Source: Pseudomonadota bacterium (GTDB taxonomy: Bacteria > Pseudomonadota > Alphaproteobacteria > Sneathiellales > Sneathiellaceae). Taken from it: DNA of 52,091 nt. Location of the stretch: assembly GCA_024743055.1 (NCBI GenBank), contig JANSXH010000020.1:1-52091 (forward strand), written 5' to 3'. Below the pieces are notes generated by a model. It had not been told where the DNA came from. It ran no database searches and saw only the letters and a program-made list of their open reading frames with translations. Every line of letters starts with the position of its first letter. Within the stretch, counting starts at the first letter, position 1. This document shows, piece by piece, positions 10,347-19,742 of the stretch. The position numbers and the translations under genes were made by a program.

Positions 10347-11722
10347 TTTGCCTCCCCAATCAGGTCTTCTACGGCGTTTCTAAAGCTGTCGCCTCGCTGC
10401 TCGAAACTGTCAAACTGGTCAAAACTCGCTGCCGCCGGTGACAAAAGGACTACAGAGTCGCTTTCATCTTCCATTGCTGCAGCCCCTGCGGCAGCTGTTG
10501 CATCAGCAAGTGTCTCATGAACCTCATAATCGAGTTTCCCTTCCAGAGTCTCAGCAAAGCTGTCTTTAGCCTCTCCAATGAGAAATGCTTTTTTGATCCG
10601 TCCGAATTGTGGCTCAAGCGAAGTTATACCGCCGGCCTTTTCCCGGCCGCCGGCAATCCAGTAAATATTCTCATAGCTGGTAAGGGCTTTTTCAGCCGCT
10701 TCCGCATTTGTTGCCTTTGAGTCATTGACGAAAAGAACCTTGTCACGAGTCGCCACCAGTTCCATCCGATGCGCCAGACCGCCAAAGGCTTCAAGTCCTG
10801 CCTTGATGTCCTCCTCCGATAGTCCGAGGCAACTAACGACAGCAACGGCGGCGGCTGCATTTTGCCAGTTGTGACGGCCTTTCAAAGACATGATCCCAGA
10901 GATATCAACTGTCCAAGGTTGATCGCCTGATTGGTCTTCGAGAAGGCCGCCTACAACAAAGACGCCGCCATCGACGGCGCGTTCAACTGAAACCGGTACA
11001 AGTTTGGCTCGGCTATGCTTTGAAACTTCCTCGGCAATGGCCGCACAGATGGGATCGTCCATGTTGATGATGGCTGTTCCGGCCTCAGATTGCCTCAGGA
11101 ATATGCGGGTTTTGACCGCGGCATATCCCGCCATATCCCCATGACGGTCTAGATGATCCGGCGTAATATTCAGAAGCACGGCGATATCCGCTGCCCATGA
11201 GGGCGTTAAATCAAGCTGATAAGAGGAAAGTTCGAGTACATAGGTTCCCTCCTCACCCAGTTGCGGCAGATCCATAACCGGTGTCCCGATATTGCCACCG
11301 AGTGCCGATTCCTTGCCGGCATGCTCCAGCAGATGATGGATCAGCGCCGTCGTCGTTGATTTGCCGTTGGTTCCCGTAACGCCAACGAGCTTGCCGTCTT
11401 CCTTTTCCCGCAAAAATACTTCGATATCACCTATAACCTGGGCGCCGGCATCCTTGGCCAAACCGACAACCGGATGAGGGGTCGGATGAGTGAGCGGCAC
11501 GCCTGGGCTCAGCACCAAAGCTTCTGTTGGGGACCATTTTCCTTTGGTCAGATCCTTGAGTTTTAGGCCGAGTTTCTTGGCCTCAGCCCGCCGCTCCTTG
11601 TTATCATCCCAGACAAGGACCTTGGCGTTCCCTGTTTTCAGGCGTTGGGCGGTGGCCATGCCGCTTTTGCCTAGGCCGAAAACAGCGACATTTTTATCCT
11701 GATATGTGTGACTGTCCATCAT
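10343..11722 (-). CDS. murD: UDP-N-acetylmuramoyl-L-alanine--D-glutamate ligase
   Basis: MurD adds D-Glu to UDP-MurNAc-L-Ala. The 459-residue product has an N-terminal nucleotide-binding domain (VAVFGLGKSGMATA). The ATP loop GVTGTNGKSTTT lies at about 114-125, followed by the ELSSYQLD motif and the ligase signature NITPDHLDRHG. The C-terminal domain includes VNDSKATNAEA. All are family hallmarks. It starts 3 bp after mraY with tandem ATGs (11722 or 11719 possible) and ends in an ATGA overlap with ftsW. Confidence 0.97.
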   Translation of the reverse strand: MMDSHTYQDKNVAVFGLGKSGMATAQRLKTGNAKVLVWDDNKERRAEAKKLGLKLKDLTKGKWSPTEALVLSPGVPLTHPTPHPVVGLAKDAGAQVIGDIEVFLREKEDGKLVGVTGTNGKSTTTALIHHLLEHAGKESALGGNIGTPVMDLPQLGEEGTYVLELSSYQLDLTPSWAADIAVLLNITPDHLDRHGDMAGYAAVKTRIFLRQSEAGTAIINMDDPICAAIAEEVSKHSRAKLVPVSVERAVDGGVFVVGGLLEDQSGDQPWTVDISGIMSLKGRHNWQNAAAAVAVVSCLGLSEEDIKAGLEAFGGLAHRMELVATRDKVLFVNDSKATNAEAAEKALTSYENIYWIAGGREKAGGITSLEPQFGRIKKAFLIGEAKDSFAETLEGKLDYEVHETLADATAAAGAAAMEDESDSVVLLSPAAASFDQFDSFEQRGDSFRNAVEDLIGEAK

Positions 11723-11725
11723 CTG

Positions 11726-12814
11726 CTACCTCAATTTCAGGGAAGCGAGGCCGATCAGGGCCAGGATGACGGCAATGATCCAAAAGCGGATGACGATAGT
11801 GGGTTCTGCCCAGCCTTTTTGCTCAAAATGATGATGCAGGGGGGCCATGCGGAACACCCGCTTGCCGGTCAGCTTGAAAGACGCGACCTGGACAATGACA
11901 GAAACAGTCTCCAGCACGAACAAACCACCGATTATGGCAAGAACGATTTCGTGGCGGGTGACAAGGCTGATGGAGCCCAGCGCACCACCCATGGCCAAGG
12001 AGCCCGTATCGCCCATAAACACCATAGCCGGCGGGGCGTTGAACCATAAAAAGCCGAGGCTTGCGCCAATGAGAGCGCCACAGAAGACGGTCAGCTCTCC
12101 TGCTCCGGAGACATTCTGTATTTGCAGATACCCGGAAAAAACAGCATTACCGACAAGATAGGCAATCAGCCCAAATGAAGCAGCGGCTATCATCACGGGG
12201 ACGATGGCCAGACCGTCAAGGCCATCTGTCAGATTAACTGCATTGCCGGCGCCCACAGTCACTAACATGGCAAAGGGCAGATAAAACCAGCCAAGTTCGA
12301 TCAGGGCGTTTTTCAGGAATGGAATCGTCAGAACCGAGGCCAGGTCAGGTGTGGATGCCACCATAATCCAGTAACCGGCAATTCCTGCGATAATGATCTC
12401 AAGCACCAGTTTAAGCTTGCCAGGCACCCCTTGGGTGTTATGGCGGCTAACCTTGAGGTAATCATCGGCAAATCCAATGGCGCCGAAACCCAAGGTCACC
12501 AGCAGCACAATCCAAACATAAGTGTTGGTCAGGTCCGCCCAAAGCAATGTTCCTATGGCCAGCGCAATCAGGATCAGAAAGCCACCCATAGTCGGCGTGC
12601 CCTGTTTGGCGATGATATGCTGTTGCGGGCCATCATCGCGGATCGGCTGCCCGCGATGCTGTTTGCTTTTGAGCCAGCGGATAATGCTGGGCCCCAAGAT
12701 GAAACTGATGATCAGTGCCGTCATAATGGCGCCACCGGTGCGGAAGGTCAGATACCGGAACAGATTGAATATGGCGAAATCGCTGGCGAGTGGGAAAAGG
12801 AAATTATACAGCAT
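11726..12814 (-). CDS. mraY: Phospho-N-acetylmuramoyl-pentapeptide transferase
   Basis: MraY moves phospho-MurNAc-pentapeptide onto undecaprenyl phosphate to form lipid I in the inner membrane. The 362-residue protein has ten hydrophobic segments. Family motifs include GTPTMGG near residue 73, the aspartate pair in [23 protein letters not shown], and the loop [12 protein letters not shown] near the C-terminus. The open frame extends 69 bases upstream, but the ATG at 12814 gives the usual [10 protein letters not shown] start and lies 1 bp after the murF stop, so it is preferred. Confidence 0.97.
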   Translation of the reverse strand: MLYNFLFPLASDFAIFNLFRYLTFRTGGAIMTALIISFILGPSIIRWLKSKQHRGQPIRDDGPQQHIIAKQGTPTMGGFLILIALAIGTLLWADLTNTYVWIVLLVTLGFGAIGFADDYLKVSRHNTQGVPGKLKLVLEIIIAGIAGYWIMVASTPDLASVLTIPFLKNALIELGWFYLPFAMLVTVGAGNAVNLTDGLDGLAIVPVMIAAASFGLIAYLVGNAVFSGYLQIQNVSGAGELTVFCGALIGASLGFLWFNAPPAMVFMGDTGSLAMGGALGSISLVTRHEIVLAIIGGLFVLETVSVIVQVASFKLTGKRVFRMAPLHHHFEQKGWAEPTIVIRFWIIAVILALIGLASLKLR

Positions 12815-12815
12815 T

Positions 12816-14249
12816 CTATTGCCCACCTTGTTGGGATGTCTGTCCGTTTTTCTTTCGGTTGAGGACGGCCTCAAGCGGGACACTCATCTTGCTGCCAAGC
12901 GAGCCTTTCAAGAGAACAACGTCTCCCGGCCCCACTTCCTCCAGGAGTGGCGCGACCAGAAGATCTGAGCTTGCCTCATGGAGAGTGGTGACTTTTGACG
13001 GCATGGCCTTGGCCAGCTGCGCCATGTTGGGCCCACACGCAAACAGCAGATTAACGTCGGCGTCGCAGACATCCTCTTTTAGACTACGATGAATATCCGG
13101 GGACTTATCGCCTAGCTCAAGCATGTCGCCTAGAACAGCAATGCGGCGGCCTTTGCCATCAGGAAAAAGGCTTCCCAAAACTTTCAAGGAGGCCCGCATG
13201 GAGGCCGGGCTTGCATTGTAGCTATCGTCAATCACCAGATAGCTACCACCCTTGCATGGCACCATATGACGGGCCCCGCGACCCTTCGGCGACGATAGAT
13301 TATGCAAGGAAGACGCTGCTTGTTCGATATCAGCACCAAGCTCACTCACCGCACCCAGCACCCCGAGGATGTTATTGATCCAGTGACGCCCGGGCACGCC
13401 GAGCTTGAAGAACACGTCATGGGAGCCGATGGAAATGGCCATATCGCTGTAGTCAGGATAGAGGGTGAAGTCAGTAAGACGAATATCCGCCTCCGACTTC
13501 TCACCAAACGTCAGGATCCGCGAAATGCCGCCGTTTGCCGCGATGCTTTTCAGCAATCCACCATAATTATTGTCGCCATTGAGTATGACAGAGCCGGTCG
13601 GCCCCAGCCCCTCGAATATCTCTGCCTTGGCCCTGGCAATGGCTTCAACATCATCGAAAAACTCGAGATGCACTGCTTCAATGGTCGTGATCAACGCCAC
13701 ATGAGGCCGAACCATCCGCGATAAGGGACCAAGTTCCCCCGGATGGTTCATGCCCAGCTCAAATATGGCAAATTCAGTATCCGCCGGCATGCGGGAAAGC
13801 GATAACGGCACGCCCCAATGGTTATTGAAGCTACCAACGCTGGCATGGGTCTTTCCCTGCTGCGACAGGATATGCAGAAGGGACTCCTTGGTTCCTGTCT
13901 TGCCGACACTTCCCGTAACAGCCACGATTTTGGCATTGACCCTCTCGCGCGCCGCCTTGCCGAGCATTTCAAGCCCGGTCAGTGTGTCGGAGACCAAAAC
14001 CACATTAGCGTTTGGATCGACATCGCCGGGTATCCGGCTGACCAGAGCTGCTGCAGCGCCCTTTTCAAGAGCCGCCGCCACATACTCGTGACCGTCATGG
14101 ACGGGACCCACAATAGCCACAAACAGATCGCCCGGTTCCAGAGAACGGCTATCAATAGAAACACCGTGAGCTGTCCAATCGTCGCTTTTGGCCTCCCCTT
14201 CAACCGCTGCGATGACGTCATTGCCTGTCCATAAAGCCGCCTCAGACAT
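12816..14249 (-). CDS. murF: UDP-N-acetylmuramoyl-tripeptide--D-alanyl-D-alanine ligase
   Basis: MurF adds the D-Ala-D-Ala dipeptide made by Ddl to the UDP-MurNAc tripeptide. The 477 residues show [16 protein letters not shown] near the N-terminus, the ATP loop TGSVGKTGT at 112-120, [11 protein letters not shown] and the C-terminal [11 protein letters not shown] block. These match the family in order and spacing. It overlaps the murE end by 8 bp and is followed 1 bp later by mraY. The start is ATG at 14249. Confidence 0.97.
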   Translation of the reverse strand: MSEAALWTGNDVIAAVEGEAKSDDWTAHGVSIDSRSLEPGDLFVAIVGPVHDGHEYVAAALEKGAAAALVSRIPGDVDPNANVVLVSDTLTGLEMLGKAARERVNAKIVAVTGSVGKTGTKESLLHILSQQGKTHASVGSFNNHWGVPLSLSRMPADTEFAIFELGMNHPGELGPLSRMVRPHVALITTIEAVHLEFFDDVEAIARAKAEIFEGLGPTGSVILNGDNNYGGLLKSIAANGGISRILTFGEKSEADIRLTDFTLYPDYSDMAISIGSHDVFFKLGVPGRHWINNILGVLGAVSELGADIEQAASSLHNLSSPKGRGARHMVPCKGGSYLVIDDSYNASPASMRASLKVLGSLFPDGKGRRIAVLGDMLELGDKSPDIHRSLKEDVCDADVNLLFACGPNMAQLAKAMPSKVTTLHEASSDLLVAPLLEEVGPGDVVLLKGSLGSKMSVPLEAVLNRKKNGQTSQQGGQ

Positions 14250-15699
14250 TCACGCCACCCAAACTGCTGATAATTTTCTGTATGACCTTCTTGTCGTTAA
14301 AGGCGACCGTCTCAGTACCAATAACCTGCCCCTCTTCGTGACCCTTACCGGCAACAACCAGAATATCGCCATCCTTAAGGCCACGGATCGCCTCCTCGAT
14401 GGCGTCCCGCCGGTCCGGGACATTGCGCGCCTGCGGGCAGGCAACAATAATTTCACTCCTGATCCGGGCCGGGTCTTCCGTCCGGGGATTGTCATCCGTA
14501 ACGATCACATGATCCGCATAGATATTGGCGATACGCCCCATTTCCGGTCGCTTGCCCTTGTCACGATCCCCGCCACAGCCAAAGACCACATGGATCTGCC
14601 CGGTTGAATGCCGCCGCGCCGCTTCCAGCACCGTTTCCAGCGCGTCTGGAGAATGAGCGTAATCCACATAAATTGTCGCGTTTTCCTTACTGCGGGCCAC
14701 CAGCTCCATACGGCCGGGCACATTGCCGATCTTGCTAAGAGCCCGTACAGTCGCCCCTGCATCTCCGCCAGCCCCCATGACCAGTCCGGCGGCACATAGG
14801 GCGTTCATCACCTGAAACTCCCCGGCCAAAGATAGAAATACTTCATATTGGGAGCCCATGACTTCCACAGTAATAACCTGACCAGCCTTCTCGGGCGCCA
14901 TCTTCAAGAGCCGGATATGCTCTCCCGCCTGCCCGTAGGACAGAACTTTGATACCCCGGTCCATCGCCGCTCTCTGGAAAGCTGGAAATACTTCTGAATC
15001 GGCATTCAAAACAGCCGTTCCACTTTTATGAAGAACCCGGGAGATAAGACCAAGCTTGGCCTGCAGGTATTCTTCAGGCGACAAATGATAGTCCAGATGG
15101 TCCCTGGTCAGATTCGTAAATCCAGCCGAAATGATTTTGGCCCCGTCTAGCCGGTACTGATCCAGACCATGGCTGGAGGCTTCGATGACCGCGTGGGTGA
15201 CCTCATGCCCAACCAAATAGGTCAGGGTCTTGTGCATTAGAACCGGCTCAGGCGTCGTGTAGTTAAGCGGCAGGGTTTCCTTTGGCAGCATGACACCTAA
15301 CGTTCCAATACTGGCGGCCTGCAAACCCATAGCCTGCCAGAGTGCCTTGGTGAAATAAGCGACGGATGTCTTGCCATTTGTCCCCGTGACAGCCGCAATC
15401 GTTTGCGGCTGAGCACCATAAAAATGAGACGCTAACTGCGCCAGAACCTGCCGGGGATTCTCTTCCCTGAAAACAGGAAGACTACTGTCTTCAGGCTGGT
15501 AGCTAGGGTCTGTAAGGATGGCAACTGCACCCTTTCGGGCTGCTTCCTCAATATAGTTCCGCCCATCTGTCTGAGTCCCGAACAGGGCCGCAAACAGAAA
15601 ACCGGGCATAACTTCCCGGCTATCGGCAGTCATACCCGTTACATGCTTATCCTGGACGCTTGGTACATTGCGTCCTCTCATCAATTCAGAAAGACGCAA
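14242..15699 (-). CDS. murE: UDP-MurNAc-L-Ala-D-Glu--meso-diaminopimelate ligase
   Basis: MurE adds the third residue of the stem peptide. The DNPRTEDP motif in the C-terminal domain is the DNPR signature of meso-diaminopimelate enzymes, so the cell wall is predicted to be of the DAP type. The ATP loop TGTNGKT lies at about 105-111, preceded by DSREVMPGFLFAALFG. The open frame runs much further upstream, but a TTG at 15699 has a GGGAGAAG ribosome site and gives the usual N-terminal LSEL sequence (485 residues, 14-bp overlap with ftsI). An ATG at 15681 is the alternative; it lacks a good ribosome site. Confidence 0.92.
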   Translation of the reverse strand: MRLSELMRGRNVPSVQDKHVTGMTADSREVMPGFLFAALFGTQTDGRNYIEEAARKGAVAILTDPSYQPEDSSLPVFREENPRQVLAQLASHFYGAQPQTIAAVTGTNGKTSVAYFTKALWQAMGLQAASIGTLGVMLPKETLPLNYTTPEPVLMHKTLTYLVGHEVTHAVIEASSHGLDQYRLDGAKIISAGFTNLTRDHLDYHLSPEEYLQAKLGLISRVLHKSGTAVLNADSEVFPAFQRAAMDRGIKVLSYGQAGEHIRLLKMAPEKAGQVITVEVMGSQYEVFLSLAGEFQVMNALCAAGLVMGAGGDAGATVRALSKIGNVPGRMELVARSKENATIYVDYAHSPDALETVLEAARRHSTGQIHVVFGCGGDRDKGKRPEMGRIANIYADHVIVTDDNPRTEDPARIRSEIIVACPQARNVPDRRDAIEEAIRGLKDGDILVVAGKGHEEGQVIGTETVAFNDKKVIQKIISSLGGVNV

Positions 15700-17479
15700 G
15701 CTTCTTCTCCCTGGAATTAATCGGGATGAACATGGCCTTTTTGACCGCGTCGCTTTCCTCATCGATCGGTGCGATCCCGAGAATAGGTCCAATCCGTGAA
15801 ATCAGGCGCCCGATGATCGGCGCTGCCGTCCAGCCGGCGCTCCTGAAACCATGGGTCGAGGCATTGCCTTTTGGCTCATCCAGCATGGCCAGCACCACAT
15901 AGCGAGGATTGTTCATGGGAAAGGCGCTGACAAAGGACGTCAGCAAGGCGTTGCGTTTGTAACGCCCACCTTCGACCTTCTCCGCGGTTCCGGTCTTACC
16001 GCCAACCAAATATCCTTTCGCCGCTGCCTGACTGCCGGTTCCCTTTTCGACCACGAGCCGCATCAGCCGCCGAATGGTGTCAGAGGTTTTGGCAGAAATC
16101 ACTTCCCGCACCAGCAGGCCCTTGTTCAAATCCCGCCGAATAACAGTAGGATTCACATAATTGCCGCCGTTTATCATTGCCGCGATCCCTGTGCTCAATT
16201 GCAGAGGGCTCACGGACAGGCCATGTCCAAATGATATTGTCATGGTTTCAAGACTATTCCATCTTGGCGGCAAAATTGGGGCACCGATTTCCGGCAGCTC
16301 AATAGACGGTTTGTCCAGCATGCCGATTTTCGCCAAAAATGCCTTGTGATTCTTTGCACCAACATCGTCCGCCATCTTGGACGCCCCGATATTTGAGGAA
16401 TACATGTAGATTTCAGGAACCGACAACCAGCGTTTTTTCGGGTGATCGTCACGAATTCTAAAGCCGGCTTTGCGGATCGGCTTGGTGGCGTCATAGCCCC
16501 CATAAATCCCGACTTTTCCGGCTTCCAGGGCCATAGCTACGGTAAAGGTCTTGAAAGTGGAGCCCATCTCATAAACACCGAGGGAAACCTTGTTAAACTT
16601 GCTGTCGCCAGAGAAGTCATTGGGCCGATTGGGATCGAAATCCGGCAGCGAAGCCATAGCCAACACTTCCCCCGTCTTAACGTCCATGACCATACCAGCA
16701 GCGCCGATGGCCCGGAAGATCGACATATACCGGGACAACTCATCACGCAAAGCGTGTTGAATGCGAACATCAATTGACAGATCGATCCTTTTGGGCTCTG
16801 TCCCCGATCCACTGAGTTGGCCATCAAAATACTTCTCCACCCCGGCAATGCCGCGATTGTCCACATCCGTATAGCCCAAGAGATGGGATGCGAGGGTTCC
16901 CATGGGATAGAAGCGTTTCTCCTCTTCCTTGAAGTGAAGACCCGGAATGCCAAGGGAATTGATCTCAAATTGCTGGTTGGGCGTTAAATTACGCTTCAGC
17001 CAAACGAAATTTTTGGCAGAGGCCAGCTTGCTCAAAATAACGGCTTCACTCATATCATCGAGGACGACCGAAAGCTTGGATGCCAATTCCTGACGATCTA
17101 TGACGTTTTTGGGCTCCGCAAACAAGGATGCTGTCTTTAGAGTGGTCGCCAGAAGAACGCCGTTGCGATCTCGAATTTCAGCACGCATGCCTTCGCCGTA
17201 AGCTGCAATACCTCGAGTATCATTATGTGTCAGGGCACGGTCCTGCCCGTCATCCCCGCTGAGGGCAAGGCCGATCAGGCGACCCGCAAGAATAACGAAG
17301 CAAAAGGCAAAAATGGCCCCGGCCATGACCAGGCGTGTCCTGCCCTGCTCAAGAGTTTCTTTAGCGCTTCCCTCCAGACGCAAGGAAATGCCTGAGGGTT
17401 GTTTGTTTCGGTTGCCGGCGGAGACGGGCAGTTTGAGGCGGGGACGAGTTGACTTAGGCAACCACGTCATTTCGCTCAT
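15686..17479 (-). CDS. ftsI: Septal peptidoglycan transpeptidase (PBP3, FtsI)
   Basis: FtsI is the class B penicillin-binding protein that cross-links septal peptidoglycan, working with FtsW. The 597 residues have a basic cytoplasmic tail, one membrane helix (LVMAGAIFAFCFVILAGRL, about 50-68) and a dimerisation domain. The transpeptidase domain carries the SxxK serine motif STFK at 307-310, SSN at 361-363 and KTG at 495-497. All three catalytic motifs are intact. The gene starts in an ATGA overlap with ftsL and overlaps murE at its end. The length is typical. Confidence 0.97.
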   Translation of the reverse strand: MSEMTWLPKSTRPRLKLPVSAGNRNKQPSGISLRLEGSAKETLEQGRTRLVMAGAIFAFCFVILAGRLIGLALSGDDGQDRALTHNDTRGIAAYGEGMRAEIRDRNGVLLATTLKTASLFAEPKNVIDRQELASKLSVVLDDMSEAVILSKLASAKNFVWLKRNLTPNQQFEINSLGIPGLHFKEEEKRFYPMGTLASHLLGYTDVDNRGIAGVEKYFDGQLSGSGTEPKRIDLSIDVRIQHALRDELSRYMSIFRAIGAAGMVMDVKTGEVLAMASLPDFDPNRPNDFSGDSKFNKVSLGVYEMGSTFKTFTVAMALEAGKVGIYGGYDATKPIRKAGFRIRDDHPKKRWLSVPEIYMYSSNIGASKMADDVGAKNHKAFLAKIGMLDKPSIELPEIGAPILPPRWNSLETMTISFGHGLSVSPLQLSTGIAAMINGGNYVNPTVIRRDLNKGLLVREVISAKTSDTIRRLMRLVVEKGTGSQAAAKGYLVGGKTGTAEKVEGGRYKRNALLTSFVSAFPMNNPRYVVLAMLDEPKGNASTHGFRSAGWTAAPIIGRLISRIGPILGIAPIDEESDAVKKAMFIPINSREKKLASF

Positions 17480-17886
17480 TGCGGTTCTCCCGTTCTGGAG
17501 AAGGTTGCCAGCCGAACCGCACCTTTAGGCAGCTCCACGGGTTTCGAATAGTCCCGCTTTGGATTGAGCCGAGGGCGCGGCACATCTTTGGGATCGGTAA
17601 GGGCGCTGACGGCAATTTCCGGCAATTCGCTTAACCCCGCCACTTGATATGGCGCGATCAGAAGCAGCGGTAAATGTTTGTTGGCCAGGGTTTGCAAGAC
17701 ATCCGGGCGGTTTTGGTACGCCCATTCCGCCTTCAGGATACGAATGGATTCTTCATTTCCGGAAATGCTGGCATGAAGGATCTGAAGATCCCGTTCCAGC
17801 TTTTGCACTTCATATGAAAGTTGATACAGTCCGTAAGAGACGATTGCTACCAACAGAACTGACAAGCAGGTAAAATTCAATTTCAT
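17476..17886 (-). CDS. ftsL: Cell division protein FtsL
   Basis: FtsL is a small bitopic divisome protein that forms a coiled-coil complex with FtsB and FtsQ. The 136-residue product has an N-terminal membrane helix (residues about 4-22) and then a coiled-coil-like segment (SYEVQKLERDLQILHASI). The family core RILKAEWAYQNRPDVLQ follows, ending in LANKHLPLL. FtsL is poorly conserved, so position between rsmH and ftsI (ATGA overlaps on both sides) is strong supporting evidence. Confidence 0.93.
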   Translation of the reverse strand: MKLNFTCLSVLLVAIVSYGLYQLSYEVQKLERDLQILHASISGNEESIRILKAEWAYQNRPDVLQTLANKHLPLLLIAPYQVAGLSELPEIAVSALTDPKDVPRPRLNPKRDYSKPVELPKGAVRLATFSRTGEPQ

Positions 17887-18845
17887 GCCGCAATCTCCGT
17901 CCAGGCTGGCGCTGACGTCCTTATGGCACCGCGAAGGCGCGCAGAACGAGAGCGTGGATTGACGGCCAATTCATCTTTTTTGGCCTTAATGGTTCCTTTT
18001 TTGATAAGCTTAAAAGTGGGAGCTGGCCCCTCGTCAGTCACAGGAATATGACGAGACGGCCTGGCACGCCCTTCAGACCTTGCTGACAGGAAGTTTTTCA
18101 CGCGTCGGTCTTCGAGACTATGGAAAGATACAACCGCTAAACGACCACCGGGAGTAAGTAATCGTTCGGATGCGGCCAAGCCTTCGACCAGCTGCCCTAA
18201 CTCATCGTTTACTACTATACGCAACGCTTGGAACGTACGCGTCGCCGGATGGATACCCTTTCCTGTTGGACGAACCACCGACGCCACCGTTTCCGCTAAC
18301 TCTACTGTACTGGTGAAAGGCGTTACTGCTCGCCTTTCCGCTACTGCACGCGCAATTGCGCGCGATCTCCGCTCCTCGCCATAGACAAAAATAATCCTGG
18401 CAAGTTCCGCTTCAGATTCTTCATTGACGATATCGGCCGCTGTCCGGCCAATTTTTGACATACGCATATCTAGGGGTCCATTGCGCATGAATGAGAAGCC
18501 GCGATCGGCCTCATCTATCTGCATGGAGGAAACACCGATATCGAGGGCGATACCGTCTACCGCCGTCACACCCTTGTCTGCGAGCAACGCTTCCATATCT
18601 GCATATTGACCCTGCAACATAACGAAGCGATCACCGAACTCGTCGGCCATCTTGGCGCCGAAATCTACCGCGACAGGATCCTGGTCAATTCCGTAAACCA
18701 CACAGTTCGCTGCTCTCAGAATAGCGCGAGTATACCCACCAGCACCGAAAGTTCCGTCCACATAAACGCCGCCATCTTTAGGTGCAATGATCTCAAGAAC
18801 CTCCCGCAAAAGGACAGATACATGAGGGGCTTCAACGTTAGTCAT
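17883..18845 (-). CDS. rsmH: 16S rRNA (cytosine(1402)-N4)-methyltransferase
   Basis: RsmH (MraW) methylates C1402 of 16S rRNA with S-adenosylmethionine. The protein begins MTNVEAPHVSVLLREVLEII, then YVDGTFGAGGYTRAIL (SAM-binding loop) and VYGIDQDPVAV. Further family motifs are ALDIGVSSMQID, GPLDMRM and the C-terminal SFHSLEDRRVKNF. The ATG at 18845 has a GGAGGG ribosome site and gives 320 residues, the usual size. A much longer in-frame extension upstream lies inside mraZ and is rejected. It overlaps mraZ by 8 bp and ftsL by 4 bp. Confidence 0.96.
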   Translation of the reverse strand: MTNVEAPHVSVLLREVLEIIAPKDGGVYVDGTFGAGGYTRAILRAANCVVYGIDQDPVAVDFGAKMADEFGDRFVMLQGQYADMEALLADKGVTAVDGIALDIGVSSMQIDEADRGFSFMRNGPLDMRMSKIGRTAADIVNEESEAELARIIFVYGEERRSRAIARAVAERRAVTPFTSTVELAETVASVVRPTGKGIHPATRTFQALRIVVNDELGQLVEGLAASERLLTPGGRLAVVSFHSLEDRRVKNFLSARSEGRARPSRHIPVTDEGPAPTFKLIKKGTIKAKKDELAVNPRSRSARLRGAIRTSAPAWTEIAA

Positions 18846-19302
18846 CGCGCCCTCCATTGTCAGAGGAGCCGTTGGCACGCCGGCTGCGGGTTCTTTCGCG
18901 CGCCAACTTCTTGCGCGCCTCAAAGGCCTCTGGATTCCAGATCTGAAAACTGTCCCCCCGGCCGACAAACGCACACTGACCCTCAATCCCGGCATCCTTG
19001 ACCATGTCCAGCGGGATCATAATGCGGCCATCGCCGTCGATGGAAAGTTCGATGGCGTCACTCATCAGTACATCCGCCACACTCTCCCGATCTTCAGAGA
19101 GAGGATCAAAGCCGCCAATTTTTTCGAGGAGGTTTTCCATGACATCCATGCCGCAAGCATCGATGGCATCGCCGTTCACTGTGGGAAATAAAACAACTGT
19201 CTCGAACCCTTTGCCCGCGAGAACAGATCGAAAGCGTGCGGGAACCGAAACCCGACCCTTCTTATCGATTTTGTTCACATATGTGGACAGAAACAGGGCC
19301 AT
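18838..19302 (-). CDS. mraZ: Transcriptional regulator MraZ
   Basis: MraZ is a ring-forming DNA-binding protein with two SpoVT/AbrB-like domains that regulates its own dcw operon. The 154 residues show the first repeat (NKIDKKGRVSVPARFRSVL) and the second (SIDGDGRIMIPLDMVKDAGI). Both contain the DxxGR-(I/V)-x-(I/V)-P core that contacts DNA. It is the first gene of the cluster, and a periodic repeat array suited to MraZ binding lies about 75-110 bp upstream. Confidence 0.96.
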   Translation of the reverse strand: MALFLSTYVNKIDKKGRVSVPARFRSVLAGKGFETVVLFPTVNGDAIDACGMDVMENLLEKIGGFDPLSEDRESVADVLMSDAIELSIDGDGRIMIPLDMVKDAGIEGQCAFVGRGDSFQIWNPEAFEARKKLARERTRSRRANGSSDNGGRDD

Positions 19303-19340
19303 AACAGCCTAAATCCCCCTAAAATCCTGTTTTTTCACCC

Positions 19341-19410
19341 TATTTCCGGAAATTTCTATGTTTTTCCGACAATTTATGGGATTTTCTGGATTATCATGGA
19401 AATATCTGGA
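19341..19410. promoter_or_regulatory. Predicted MraZ operator (10-bp periodic repeats)
   Basis: On the plus strand TGGG starts at 19377 and TGGA starts at 19387, 19397 and 19407: four boxes at an exact 10-bp period. In E. coli, MraZ binds TGGGN direct repeats with 5-bp spacers, the same period. Three further, weaker 10-mers in phase precede them from 19341 (such as tatttccgga), so the array may be seven units long. It lies upstream of mraZ, which reads on the minus strand. The match to the MraZ site is inference from the repeat unit, period and location. Confidence 0.75.
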
Positions 19411-19416
19411 AGTCAA
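19388..19416 (-). promoter_or_regulatory. Possible dcw promoter overlapping the MraZ boxes
   Basis: On the minus strand TTGACT (19416-19411) and TAATCC (19393-19388) are separated by 17 bp. The -35 match is good and the -10 match poor. If real, the promoter would be covered by the TGGA boxes, giving a simple repression mechanism. The call rests on weak consensus matches. Confidence 0.25.
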
Positions 19417-19481
19417 TGCCAAACCCTTTGGAAATCATGGCTTTCCAGTAGTTTCTAATGAAAAAATTAAGGTCAAATTTG

Positions 19482-19595
19482 CTCTATTAAGAGCTGCTAT
19501 TTTGATTATTTAGAGGCTTTATTTAGTACTTGAAAGTAATAGTGAATCTATATTTCGTTCTTGATATGTTCTATTTTATCCGGCTACCATGATGG
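19482..19595. other. Non-coding part of the mraZ-kefB gap
   Basis: The 440-bp gap 19303-19742 has no convincing gene. Besides the operator and the hairpins near 19660-19742, it contains only short palindromes: gctctattaagagc near 19481-19494 and accatgatggt near 19586. Neither is followed by a T run on either strand, so they are not called as terminators. Confidence 0.3.
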
Positions 19596-19660
19596 TACAG
19601 GAATAACGGATAGCGCCTAACTGGGCAGAAGCAATTGGCTGAAGGAGACGCAATTGCGGT

Positions 19661-19714
19661 TTTTGCAAAAATGCAAAAAATTTGCCTGATCCGGTCTTAT
19701 AATTTGCATTTTTG
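19661..19714. repeat. Inverted repeat TGCAAAAATGCAAA / TTTGCATTTTTGCA
   Basis: A 14-bp inverted repeat frames about 26 bases containing ttgcctgatccgg. Each arm contains a TTTTTGCA or TGCAAAAA word. It lies between the stop of the KefB-like gene and the dcw promoter region. It could be a terminator stem or a palindromic protein-binding site; the long loop makes a terminator less likely. Confidence 0.5.
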
Positions 19715-19721
19715 CAAAACA

Positions 19722-19742
19722 GATTCGCGTGGAGTGCGAATC
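19722..19742 (-). terminator. Hairpin directly after the KefB-like gene
   Basis: GATTCGC and GCGAATC pair around a 7-nt loop starting at the base after the TAG stop. On the minus strand the stem is followed by TGTTTTGC. This is a plausible but weak intrinsic terminator, because the T tract is short and interrupted. Confidence 0.5.

Noticed and set aside
18846..18995. N-terminal extension of rsmH
   Set aside because: It lies within mraZ, has no homology to RsmH, and a good ribosome site precedes the ATG at 18845.
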